Origin: Rhabditophanes sp. KR3021
Taxonomy: Eukaryota; Nematoda; Chromadorea; Rhabditida; Alloionematidae
DNA length: 64,000 nucleotides
Assembly: GCA_963281155.1 (NCBI GenBank)
Contig: CAUJLY010000003.1
Span: 1,860,001-1,924,000 of the forward strand
Direction: 5' to 3'
The notes beneath the pieces are model-generated. The model did no database searches. It was not told the DNA's origin and was given only the letters and a program-made list of their open reading frames with translations. Position 1 is the stretch's first letter; every line of letters starts with the position of its first letter. Both the position numbers and the translations under genes were made by a program. This document shows, in pieces, positions 23,221 through 33,900 of the stretch.

Positions 23221-24283
23221 CTACCATTTATATATCACTTTGCACGATTTTTTAGGTAACTTACCCCTTAAACATGTGTAACCTTCAAGAGAAAGAGTAG
23301 TTGTTAGGGATTGAAGGTAAACGACTTCGATTGTTGTGTCGTTTATTGTTTTGAGATTTAGAGCGGTGCAGCCAATGATATTGCATTTGACTGTTGCTGC
23401 AGAGACTGTTCTTTCACGACTGGTGGAAATTGTTTCCCCTTTGCAGATTTGGTTTGGTAGAGAAGTAAATTGCATTGTGGCTTCGGAGGTAATTGGGAAG
23501 GAATTGTAGGGGAAGGAAGTTGTTTTCAGAGACTCGTGTTTAATTTTGTAGACTGAGCTTTTTGAGTCTTCAGGAATTGGGGATAAAGTTGGAAGGAAAG
23601 TTGCTTTTGTTGTAGCTTCGAACAGCCCATTTGAGGAGGCTTGCTCCACTGTGAATGACAAACCATTGCCCATTCCTTTTTTAATTTCTCCTGCAGGGTA
23701 ACCGATCCCGGTGCCTAGGAAACTATCTTCAGTCTGATTTGCTACGTTTTCATCAAAAGAAGATTCGATGATACTTCCGACCTCTTGTTCATGAGCAAGC
23801 TTGTCCTTTTCGTCGATTTGCCTGATTGATAAAGCTAGATTGTTGTTGGCCATTTCGAATTCTGGAGTATTTTTGGCAGGCATTAGGTATGGGTCATTTG
23901 TGGCATCTAAATTTGTAAGTTCGGACATTCCAGGGAAGTTCGTTTCTAATGAATTGTAAGGCTCTGAAGTGAAAGGATCTTTGGGGGGTGGAGGGATTAT
24001 TGGACTTGAATGTGAATCTAATCAAGTTAATTAACCAAATAAAAAAGCATATGAACTTACTAATCAAAGTAGGGTGAGCTGCTGCTTGAACGACTGGCCT
24101 CGGTGCGTCATAATGATAAGCAAATCCTTGTGCAGATTGCTGTTGAGCCGGACATTGAGAACAGGCCGGAGTAGATTGACAATCACAAACTCCATTTGTC
24201 ACTCCAATTGGCATACAAGCAAACAAAGTTTGAACCAGCATCAAAGAAGTGCAAGCTAATATATAGAAAATAGAGTTCCTCAT
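23221..24283 (-). CDS. Secreted protein with cysteine-rich N-terminus, unrecognised
   Basis: Two minus-strand exons, 24061-24283 and 23221-24017, give 339 residues (43-bp intron, GTAAGT...GATTAG, phase 1). MRNSIFYILACTSLMLVQTL followed by FACMPIG is a signal peptide. The start of the mature chain is Cys-rich (CDCQSTPACSQCP), then comes a long Ser/Thr/Glu-rich middle with no fold that I can name, and a compact C-terminal part with four cysteines (CNIIGC, CLRGKLPKKSC) and alternating hydrophobic residues that looks like a small extracellular beta domain, in the manner of nematode C6-type modules. There is no membrane anchor. It is transcribed divergently from the small membrane protein gene at 25150. 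Probably lineage-specific. Confidence 0.75.
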
Positions 24284-25149
24284 AGTAAGTGAATAGTTAT
24301 CTGAATTTGAAATTTAGATTGTGATGATGTAAGAAGTTGAGGATGTAAAATTGTGCCCAAAGGTTGTACGTTTATGAGACAATTTGGTGATGGCAATGAC
24401 TCGACACAATTTAAGAGAAGCCAAAGGCACGGGCTGATTCAGCGAAACAATTGTTCGAAGATGATTAAGTGTTGTGATCTCACGCCTCCCTTGTCCTCAG
24501 TGTTCCGCTTCATTAATTAAGAAGTGATCAATTTTGAGGAGGTGTCTTGGGTTTGGTGGGATCTTGTTAAATGAAAGGGACTAAACATACATTTATCCAC
24601 CTCACATGCATATATTCACCTCTTAAAGGGCAATTTATGTTAGATTGAATGGTGTTGTAATAATTTGTAAAAACTAAGCATGCGCGAACTAAGTGTGTTG
24701 ATGCATGTCCGATTGTATGGCATACTGGAATTGGTTTGGTCAGTGGGTCAGTGAAAACAATCGTTTAATATAGAGGATTCTTTATTGGTATGGTTGTTCG
24801 GATGATTATGTTATTCTTAATTGGGTATTTAAGAAGTTTTATGACACTAAGACACCCCTTTCAAATAGTCCTTTATTAAAAGTCAGTTATGGAGTCAAAA
24901 ATGGAATGTTTTTTCATTTAACAAATGGAAGAATTTCTTTCTACAATTCTTATTCTATACCAAATACAATTACTTTCTTTAATATTTACTTGGCCTAATT
25001 GGTTGGAAAAAGTGACAACAAAACAAATAAATGACTTTCGTGAATATTAATGTGATTGTATAAATAGTTATATGCAATTTATGAAACAAAATTTGAATAT
25101 TAATAGTAGTTTGTTGGAAGTAGAAAGGGAGAAATTGAAAGTACTAAAG
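24284..25149. other. Shared promoter region of divergent genes
   Basis: Lies between the minus-strand secreted-protein gene and the plus-strand small membrane protein gene, so it should hold both promoters. No RNA gene, repeat or clear site was recognised. The last 78 bases are an in-frame upstream extension of the next gene beginning at an ATG at 25072. Confidence 0.45.
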
Positions 25150-25531
25150 ATGGGTTTAAGGATGTTGTGGTTATTTGTAATAACATGTCTTATTTCGCAA
25201 GGTGAGGGATCTCGTTTTTCAATGTTTCATGCTTTTTATGAAACTGATATATTTCAGCCATTCAGATTGAGGTAAATTGAGAATTGATTTGAAATGATTT
25301 AATTAATTTAGAAATGGAAGTTTGAATTGTGTTGATTCTGATTGGGAGATGGCGTATTGCAGAATTCCGGCAACATTGTATACCTATGTAGATTATTGTG
25401 AAGAAAACAAAGAATGCTGTATTGTGCCACAAGACTGGCTGTTCTTATTCGTGCCAACACTTACAATGTATATAACTTTATCCACCATATATTCCATAAT
25501 TGCTAAATTTGTATTTAAACGATTGCCATGA
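25150..25531 (+). CDS. Small cysteine-rich membrane protein, unrecognised
   Basis: Two exons, 25150-25271 and 25312-25531, give 113 residues (40-bp intron GTAAAT...AATTTAG). I start at the ATG at 25150 because it opens directly into a signal peptide (MGLRMLWLFVITCLISQG); an in-frame ATG at 25072 would add 26 hydrophilic residues. The ectodomain has six cysteines (NCVDSDWEMAYC, then DYCEENKECCIV), and the chain ends in a hydrophobic helix (WLFLFVPTLTMYITLSTIYS and onward) with a basic tail KRLP, so a type I membrane protein with a short cytosolic end is expected. No family recognised. Confidence 0.7.
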
Positions 25532-25838
25532 TATGAAATAAATGTACACTGATAACTTAATGCTTGAGTTATCTGTGATTCTTTAAATTATTTGTTAATG
25601 TTTAAGTTATTGTTTGATGTAATATCTAATAAAATGTTTAAAAAATGTTTTAAGACTCAAAAAAATATGCTCAAATCAAATTTCCATCAAATTTAACCTG
25701 CATTAATTTGATGATATAAAATATACTAAAAAATCAAACCAAGGTCAGTGCCCATAAAATAGAACGTTTACGGCCTACTTTACCATCCTTGTTTTTAATT
25801 AAATATAACATATTTTTAATTGTCTATTTCTACCTAAA
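25532..25838. other. Intergenic region upstream of collagen
   Basis: About 300 bp of AT-rich sequence holding the 3' UTR of the small membrane protein (ATGAAATAAATG just after its stop) and the collagen promoter. No other feature seen. Confidence 0.5.
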
Positions 25839-26878
25839 ATGTTTAATGACATTGTAGCTGACAGGAAAGAATGGTTCTATAAAGTTATATTAATTGTTTC
25901 ACTAGCTTTAACTGTAGTCTCATGGACATCTATTTTATTAACCTTTCCTTTGATTACTTCTAATTTGTTTTATTATAATAAATCGTTTGATAATGATTTC
26001 AATTATTGTGAGGAAACTGTTTCGGAGGCTTTGATTGTGGCTAAGGAGTTCAGTGATTCTGGGAATTGGACCAGAAAGAGACGAGCTTATATTAATGAGT
26101 ATCCGGAAAGCAATTGTGTTTGCGATGTGACGGGGAGTCCAGGTTTGGCAGCAATTCCATAATCTTATTCTTTGACTTTTCTCTATAGGTTTACCGGGAA
26201 TAAGAGGTCGTGACGGAGTAAGAGGCAGAGATGCCCCCAATGGAAGTCCTGGATTTCATGCTAAGCTTCCATGTAAATATTATATTGACGAGAAGAAACT
26301 TTGTCAAGAGCCTTGTCCGGTTGGAGACCAAGGTTTGATTGGGAGGGAGGTAATTAACTTATTCTTGTTGTTTGTATATTAATAATGTAATTAAAGGGAC
26401 CTAAAGGAAAAAAGGGCAGAAAAGGAATTAGTGGCAAAAATGGTAAGCCAGGGTTAGTTGGAGCTCCTGGCCAGAATGGTTTAGAAGGTGGGGTTGGAAT
26501 TGTCGGGGCTCCTGGGGATATTGGAGATCAAGGTGTTGATGCCATGGATACGCCATTTATTCCTGGTCCAAACGGAGATATAGGACCCCAAGGTGTGATG
26601 GGCAAAATTGGGTACCCTGGACCCCCTGGAAATCCTGGTCCTCGTGGATTTGCAGGTTCTAAAGGACAACCTGGTATTGCAGGGAAGGATGTGAGTTTAT
26701 TTCGATTTAATGTTTTATTTTCATATTTAAGGGAGAAGTTGGAACTGTTGGGGAAAGAGGTTCTATTGGCGAGACTGGAAGTCCCGGAAATAAAGGAATT
26801 TGTCCAACCTATTGCGCAACAGACGGCGGCACATTCTTTGTTGATCCGCCAGAATGGTTTTTTAACAAAGACAAATAA
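25839..26878 (+). CDS. col: Nematode cuticular collagen
   Basis: Four exons, 25839-26142, 26189-26349, 26397-26690 and 26732-26878, give 301 residues. The N-terminus is that of cuticle collagens: a short cytosolic part, a hydrophobic segment (about residues 17-45), and a subtilisin-like cleavage site RKRR after NWT near residue 84. CVCD and later CQEPC cysteine clusters bracket the interrupted Gly-X-Y blocks (starting GLPGIRGRDG; the main block GPKGKKGRKG onward), and the chain ends with CPTYC and a short non-collagenous tail. Such collagens trimerise in the hypodermal secretory pathway and are crosslinked into the cuticle. Exons 3 and 4 begin after AAG rather than CAG/TAG acceptors. This is the strongest evidence that the host is a nematode. 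Confidence 0.96.
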
Positions 26879-27216
26879 CTTTCCAAATTCCTTTCCTAAT
26901 TTTTGTAGTTAGTTTGCTAATAAATAATAAAACAGTTCAATCAACTAGATTTAATTAATCACACCCGTCTAAACAATTACAGCATTAATTGAAATCGTAA
27001 AATTTGCACCACATCAATCTGTTTTGTTCCGCACAAGTGATAAGAAAGGTGTCATAAACATCTAGACAAGGAACAAATATTATGTTGTTTAGAAGAGAAG
27101 AATCTACTTAGGTTTATAAATTCAAATAAATAAAAAATACAATTATTAAAAATAGGTTATAGATTATTAATATACCAATATAGAGATCAGGATCTTGTTT
27201 TAAAATATTACAAATA
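26879..27216. other. Intergenic region between convergent collagen and Wnt genes
   Basis: 3' UTRs of collagen (AATAAAACAG near 26924) and of Wnt. No other feature seen. Confidence 0.5.
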
Positions 27217-28333
27217 TCAATTGCAAGTATGTTTTGTTATTTGTTGTTCGCATTGATCACATTTAACGTCACAGCAGTACACGAATTGACAATTGCAGGA
27301 TACTTTTACGGTTTGAATTGTCGTGGTCCATCCTTTGCCACAGCACATCTTTGGGCACGTTCTTTCTGTGCAAACACGACCTGTCGAGGCAGTTGGGGAA
27401 CAATGACCGTATGAGTCTTCTAGAAAGACTAACTCATCCATCCTTAGTGAGCTTCTTCTGCTATTTCTTGTACTTTTGACGATTGACCTTTCACCTTTTC
27501 CGAAGTACAGTTCACGACGTTCCCTTTCGCGATAAGGAAATAGATCATCAAAATAACGAGTAGCAATTACTCTTTTCGCTTCTTCGTAGCGAGATTTTAG
27601 AGATGATGAAATGTCATCTAGTGTTCCTGTCACTTTATAACACGTTTTTGAATAACATAATCCAAAGATACCATGGCATTTGCATTTAGTAACCATCGAA
27701 GCTAAAACAGCTTTTCTCCCAGCCTGACTATTATGTCTATTCATCAAAGAACCAGCAGACTTAGTCATCTTATCAGGACTATCCAAAAATCGCTTGGTGA
27801 AATAATTGCTAAAGCGGACATTATCAGCACATCCCGACCATTGGAAAGTATCTTCAATTGAGCCCCGAGGCAATTCCCCACACCCACAGTCTGGTATGAT
27901 TCCAGCTCTACAAGCTTTGGAAATAGACTGTGAGACTGAAAGCAGAAACGATTGCATAAACAAATGAAGCCTCCCTAGTCGCTTCCTTTCCAATATCAAC
28001 GCCGAAACCTGCTTGTCCTTTACAATCCCAAATTTCACCATGAAATTGCTTTTGGCATTGATCAGCTGCTCTTTTGATTCCATTAAGCAGTCCATACATA
28101 GCCTCTGGGTAATCTTTACACATTTGAAGCTGCTTAGAAGTAAAACCCGCATACTTACTGCAATCAAAATCGTTGAATGACCCTACTCCGATTTTCTCAA
28201 TACGATCGGCAATCGAACTAAATTAAATTAAATTAAAAAACTACCAGTCTATAATTTCAACCTACTACCATGCCATGCATTGACTAATGAGTGCAATGAA
28301 TAATACCTTTCCCAAATTTAATTTTGTCTTCAT
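27217..28333 (-). CDS. Divergent Wnt ligand, frameshifted, lacking the acylated serine
   Basis: Two minus-strand exons, 28269-28333 and 27217-28217, give about 354 residues if one extra base is skipped. A signal peptide opens the chain. Wnt landmarks: FDCSKYAGFTSKQLQMC, the ECQxQF-type DQCQKQFHGEIWDC, REASFVYAIVSA, SISKACRAG, PDCGCGE, WSGCADNVRFS, CKCHG, and a Cys-rich end (TCPKMCCGKGW, VSCNCQFVYCCDVKCDQC, final CN). Wnts are secreted morphogens acting through Frizzled/LRP. Two oddities: the frame shifts by one base near 27935-27942 (GCTTTCAGTCTC on the coding strand), and the Porcupine site CHGxSGSC reads CHGIFGLC, so the palmitoleoylated Ser is Phe. A 14-nt intron would not repair the frame. 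It is either a decaying gene, an assembly error, or a real lipid-free Wnt. Confidence 0.88.
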
Positions 28334-28661
28334 TATTTAGATTGTTAGTGATTAGTAGTAGGTATTGGTGGTTAATTAAATTTGCGATAGCTTTAAAAGT
28401 AATGTAATTGTAAACGGAACACCAATGCATATGTCTTGATAGTTGAGTATGATACTTTGGGCTTTTGCGTGAAGATTAAGATATGGTGACAATTTTATAG
28501 ATATCATTATTTTCGAAGAAAGTTTAAAGCAAGTAAAGCAATAAAGTTAACAAATATGATCGTATTAATGAAAAGTTTAAAAGAAGTAAGAAATAAAAGA
28601 ACAAAACAAATAGAAAATTTATTTGATGATTCATATTAAAAATGCATTTACAAGTTAAAAG
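28334..28661. other. Intergenic region upstream of Wnt
   Basis: About 330 bp of AT-rich sequence between two minus-strand genes; the Wnt promoter should be here. No feature recognised. Confidence 0.5.
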
Positions 28662-29118
28662 TTAGTTAAATTTAGATTTCAATTTTTTGAAAAGTCTAAT
28701 CGAAGAATCCCCAGCAATGCCTTCATTGATTCTAAGTCTCCAAGCTTCAAAGTTTTTAACGGTGTTATTAAGATCGACCGTCTCCTCTTTGACTTCACAT
28801 CTTTGTTCCTGCTGTTTAAGTATGACATTATCAGTGCCATTTAAAATAAATTCAGCAAGCCGCATATTTTGCACCTCAAGTGGAATGTTGCCCAGTATTT
28901 TACCAAGTACAATTTCATTCATTCTACCCAAAACTTCATCTAGCGTCTTGTCTTTGCCACTGTTGAGGAAAACTAAAAAAAGTATTAAAAATAATTGATG
29001 TTTCCTTACATTCTTTATAAGATTCACTTTCAAATTCATCAACAAAATCCTTTATCATTTCTGATTCAGGTGGAGTTTCGATCTTTTTTGACGGTTGTTT
29101 ATATTTTTGTGGTGCCAT
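28662..29118 (-). CDS. Small charged, probably helical protein, unrecognised
   Basis: Two minus-strand exons, 29010-29118 and 28662-28972, give 139 residues (37-bp intron, GTAAGG...TTTTTAG, phase 1). The start is the ATG of MAPQKYKQPSKKIETPP; frame is open a little further upstream without an ATG. The chain is hydrophilic, rich in Glu, Lys and Leu, without signal peptide or membrane segment. Leucine spacing in the second exon (DEVLGRMNEIVLGKILGNIP, then QNMRLAEFIL and NNTVKNFEAWRLRIN) suggests amphipathic helices or a coiled coil, as in small subunits of multi-protein complexes. I cannot assign it. Confidence 0.65.
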
Positions 29119-29874
29119 GTTAACTTGAGTTTGGGGGAATGAAGGGAGCAAAAGTGTGCGAGGTAGTTATTGATGTGATTGAACATATAACGACAGCTCA
29201 TTAATAATCGTTATATTCAAAAATGAATGATAGTTGCAGCATTACGTTGAGGAGTCTTCGCTGAAGCTAATTAAATTTAGTCAGTGATTTTTAATAATAA
29301 CTTGCATCATGTTATTAATATAGCAAGAAATTGATATCTCAATCAACTACGTTTAAACATTTACCACAAATTTAATCAAAAACTCATCATTGGATAAATG
29401 GAAATATGATTGTAATTTCGATTTTAAACAAACAATATGTTTTGATGTATCAACCAAATAACTGGAACCTGGACAAATATACTCATTCAAGTGTTGAATA
29501 AGCCAATAGAGAACATCAATTTAGTGAATAAGAATGATATTCTTCACTAATTAACGATACATTTTTAAAAATCAGAGTAACTCAAAGTATGAATGAATAA
29601 ATAAAGTTTAATTGGACTACGATTTAGATGAGAAAATAACAGCTGTTACAAGAGTACTTAAGCTTGCAAATTCTTAAATACATTTGGCTTTCACAACCTT
29701 ATCCAGCGCGTCATTATTATAAAACCTTCTATCCCTTCTTTAACAGCTTCAAAGCACAATTTTAAATTTCTCCTTCAAATTGTCTTTAACAGAAAAAATC
29801 AGTCTAACCAATTGGAGAGACGCACATTCCAAAAATATCCAAACTGATTTCATTTAATATTTGTTGTTTAGGTC
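29119..29874. other. Divergent intergenic region upstream of NDUFA8
   Basis: Shared upstream region of the minus-strand small protein and NDUFA8. AT-rich, no RNA gene or repeat seen. TGTTTAG at 29866-29872 ends two to three bases before the NDUFA8 start and is a candidate trans-splice acceptor. Confidence 0.5.
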
Positions 29875-30526
29875 ATGTCCATTACAAATACACTCAAGCT
29901 GCCAACAGATGAGGAGTTGACTGTTCCTCAGGAAATCACCTTATCAACACCATGGTTCAAGGCTGTTGCTCCTTACATGGCTCGTTCTTGTGAAGCTGAG
30001 ATTAAGGTACGTAAACTAATACTAATATTACTTTATGATTCACTTATTGTATAGGAATTTATGCTTCGTCGCAAGGAACTCGAAGATCCTCGTTTAACTT
30101 TAAAAGAGGGAGCTGCCGTAACGGCTTGTGGGATTACCTTCTTGCAGACTCTTAAGAAATCGTGTCTTCCAGAGGTTGAAAAGTTTGCTGATTGCATTGA
30201 TAAAGGCAGTGCAAAATTATTCACCTCTAAATGTCGCGAAGAACAAAGATTTGTTGATCGTTGTGTTGAGGATGAGTTGAAAATTTCTCGCCCAAAACTT
30301 GGTTATTTTTCGAAACTACATGTGCACGAAAGTGTTCATCCAAAACCAGAAGGTAAAATATTTAAAATGTTCTTCCTTAAGATTATTTAACAATCATAAT
30401 TTAGTTACCCTCAGAGATTACAAAAAAGAAGCAGCCGAAGTACTCAAAAGTCTTCCAGAAGATGCCCATCTTCGCAAGGATTACAAACGCTTCCAAGACT
30501 ATCGTTCAAGCATCATTGAAAACTAG
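29875..30526 (+). CDS. nduf-8: NADH dehydrogenase 1 alpha subcomplex subunit 8 (complex I, CHCH protein)
   Basis: Three exons, 29875-30006, 30055-30352 and 30405-30526, give 183 residues. NDUFA8 is an accessory subunit on the intermembrane-space side of mitochondrial complex I, imported by the Mia40 route through twin CX9C motifs. The pattern LPTDEEL, SC-x9 up to EFML, EDPR, EGAAVTACG, FADCID and CREEQRFVDRC follows the family order, and length is near the vertebrate one (172). The second CHCH motif is intact (C81/C91, C104/C114). In the first, C39 and C69 remain but the two inner cysteines are Arg49 and Thr59, so one disulfide is lost. The symbol is descriptive. Confidence 0.9.
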
Positions 30527-30718
30527 GCGTCCTTTTTTAATTGTATCCTTCTGAACTAATAGATGATAAAATAAATTTTTAAACGTACCCATTCCGTTAC
30601 ATTCAATTGTTGTACCTCCTCAAACAAACAAAAACTTATTCAACAATCAAAATTGCAAACATACAATAAATAGTATGTGGTTATTATTCAACAAACATTA
30701 ATGAGATTTGTGATGTTG

Positions 30719-30970
30719 TCAGGGCTTCGATTTGACTTGAGCAGGGCCCTGATCAAGACAGGTGGTGTAACGAGTTCTTCTTTCTGTTCGAAGGGCAGTA
30801 ATCAAATCTAAATAGAGGTACATAATAGGATTGAAAGGTAATATGTATTTTTGAGAGTGATCATCAATAACATAATTGCCTGATCATCTACTACTATTAT
30901 AATTGCTTGATCTATCTTTTTTTCTCCGCTTCATTTGTCCTTTGATCAGGAAGGTGATGTCCATAAATGT
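30719..30970 (-). CDS. 3' exons of an unrecognised minus-strand gene
   Basis: Two small exons, 30895-30970 and 30719-30807, fit together in phase 1 (donor GTAGTA, acceptor TATTTAG; 87-bp intron), giving a C-terminal tail of about 54 residues: TFMDITFLIKGQMKRRKKDR, then a link, then LITALRTERRTRYTTCLDQG and a short end before TGA 30719-30721. The second exon is far richer in G+C than the surrounding desert. The upstream edge at 30970 is an acceptor, so the gene must start to the right, perhaps across part of the large non-coding region. I found no further exons. The tail is basic; no family recognised. Confidence 0.4.
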
Positions 30971-33900
30971 CTAAATACAATATTATCATTCAACCACCTG
31001 TTTATTTTCAACTAAATAACGACAATCGTAAGTATAAAGAAATGTGAATGTATCAACCTTAATAAATATGAGGTAAAACATGTTTTAGACTTATCTTATG
31101 CTTAACTACACAAATTCAACTGAATTATTATTAATTTAATTAAGTTCTATTGTTATTCGTAATAAAGTTTCTTCAAGGTTTTCAATTATCGTTCTTCTTT
31201 CCTCTTTTGGACACTCTGATCTATTTATAACATTAATAGTAATTTCAATAAAAAAGAAGAAACTCTATTTAGTTAGTTGGGTGTTGTTTTTTTATTGTCA
31301 CTCACATACATAATATTTATGCTTATATTTACAGGTGTAAGCACATTAAATTACGTATTTGATCTAAACTCGACAACTTTCCATGTAACACTAAAGTTAT
31401 TATATGTATATTGTTATTTCCTTTAACGAAAACAGCATAATCTAATTTTGTGATGAACATACGTCTGATTTCCAAAATTGTGTTGTTCCAAGCAAATAAA
31501 TTTCTATTTCTTTATATCGTCTTTTCATTGTTTACCGATCATTGATGGCGCAAAGAAGAAAATAATAAAGGTCCTAACATCTTTTTTGTCATAAGTTTTG
31601 ATTCGTTCAGTTCTTTGGGTGCGTCATGTTATATTCATACAAAAATAGATGATAGATATTAGGATACACTTATTCTAAATTCAATCAACAATGATTTGAC
31701 TATTGCATTTTAGGTCCTCTCACTCAAGCCTTTTTGATCGACATCACAAGTATTTATGCTGCAATGGATATGCAATTGTATGCATTATACCTTGATTTTA
31801 AAATCATATTCATATTTGATCAGATGACGAGTTAATAATAAAGCTTATTCAGGCCTTCGATCCATTAGTAGATATTTATAATTTAGTCTTTTCCAGTTAC
31901 ATCAAGACTATACTAAATATTCTAAAAGTTTGTTTTTGATTTTTCGACATAAACAAACTCATTTAGTAGTTATCTCTTTTTTGTGCATAAAACACAACAT
32001 GTAGTATTTATATTAGCTTTTTTAACTTCTGTCTTAGTTGATCTAATAATTTTGCACTATTAACATCCTTATGTATATATTACTAATGCGCCTTAAATAG
32101 AACTAAAATATTCAATGCTTCTTCCATCTGATTTTGTCTTTTGTTTAACTTTTATATAAACAAAGAGATCAACTTGGTTTTACATGTAAGAGCAGAAAGA
32201 TACAAAGGATACTTAATTTAAAATTTACAAATATAATATTATCAGATATAAACATTTTCATTTTTGTTGGAAGCGATCACTGTTTATCTCTTCAATAGAT
32301 CTGAACTTCTTTGTTTTCAGAATGTTCATTTTTTATAACATCTTAAATCAGAAGACCTAATAATATCAATCACCTCAATTTTACACCCACTATCCTTTTT
32401 AATTTGAGTACACATTTATGCGTGCTTCTATCATTTTTCAAGTTTATATCTTTAACACTTATATAAATCAGGCTACTACTATATTTACTTCTATTTCATA
32501 TACAACATGTGCCGTTTCCTGTAATTATCGCAATTATATTTTATTATTTGACTTTCAACTCTATCTATCCCTTTTTTGCCTCCAATTAGTGAATAAGACA
32601 AGTGGGAAATGATTATTTAGAAGTAACTTCTCTATCATTCCCTAATTAACTCACTTTTGTCCAACTTATACTCGAGTATCATTATTAAAAACCAACCACA
32701 TTTTGTACATATAGAGGAAATAAACTTTTGATTGGTCTATTTTGATATGCACATACATCCATTCACTTTTATTTAATTTCCAATATATCAACTTTATACC
32801 ACCAACTCACTTTCACTTCATCAGTCCCGTCATCCAAAAAAAGTAATATATTTACTCGTACCAGCCTAAATACCAAAGTATTACATGATTCTGTATTATC
32901 AAGTCCAAATTTATGCCAAATAATCCACTTTGAATAATATTAGACACTATCTTCTTCGACTAATTTATTTTACCCACTGCCTAAATATAACCATACACAG
33001 GATATGTTGGTATCAAAGCTCTAAAACTGTATTGTATACAAATAAATAAATATCAAAGCCATGACTTTTTGCATTTATATTATTTGGGGCTCTGAACTAA
33101 TAACAACATTTTTATCTCTTGGCATTCCCTCATTCATAAATATTCTGAAGGCAACAAAGCCAGTAGATATCATTTTCTCCTTCTTTCCATAAATGTATAT
33201 AAAATAGAAGGACAGGAATATATTATATCGGGACTTGGATATGATGATGATAATGAGTTCTAGAGATAGGAAATAGAAGATGATAAATAGATATATACTT
33301 ATAGCTGAATGAAATGTGTATATATTTGATAGATGGACGCCTCACGTGAATTGTATATTATTCTACGTCTTTGATTTAATATCACACCACAAATGGCATA
33401 TTCTCTAATTTTTTAAGATGAATTAGAAGTTACTTAAGCGTCAAAATAATCCCTCCTAATAAATCAACCAAAGATTTCTCTACTTCACACCTTATTTGAA
33501 TGCAAAATGACATTTCATGTGTTGATGATTGGGCTTTATCTAAAACACAAAAGGCACATGCACATTCTACTGCGATTACTTTTATCTCTACGGCATCAAG
33601 CTTCTTTTTCTTTTTATTCTATTTGTGTTAAGCATGATTATGGCATCAAAAAGATATTTGCTGCTTGTTTTTGTTGTATATTTTATTTTCATGTCCCAAC
33701 AACAGCTCTACACCACCATTTATATTGTGAAGGTTAATTTAGTATGGTATTTATTATTTTGCGCGATCCTTTTTAAACATAATAAATTTGTATACAAATT
33801 GGAGAAGGAAGTGGAATTTATTTGAGAATGTTTTTTGCCATTGCATTATCTTTTGATTTAGTATATATTTGGGTATGTGATAAATAGATTAAAGATCCCT

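Noticed and set aside
27936..27949. A 14-nt GT...AG stretch in the Wnt frameshift as a micro-intron
   Set aside because: Far shorter than any intron here, and its removal does not restore the downstream Wnt frame.
31714..31834. Plus-strand open segment after TTTTAG ending just before AATAAA
   Set aside because: Could be a terminal exon (AFLIDITSIYAAMDMQLYAL), but no upstream exon was found and the hydrophobic composition is uninformative.
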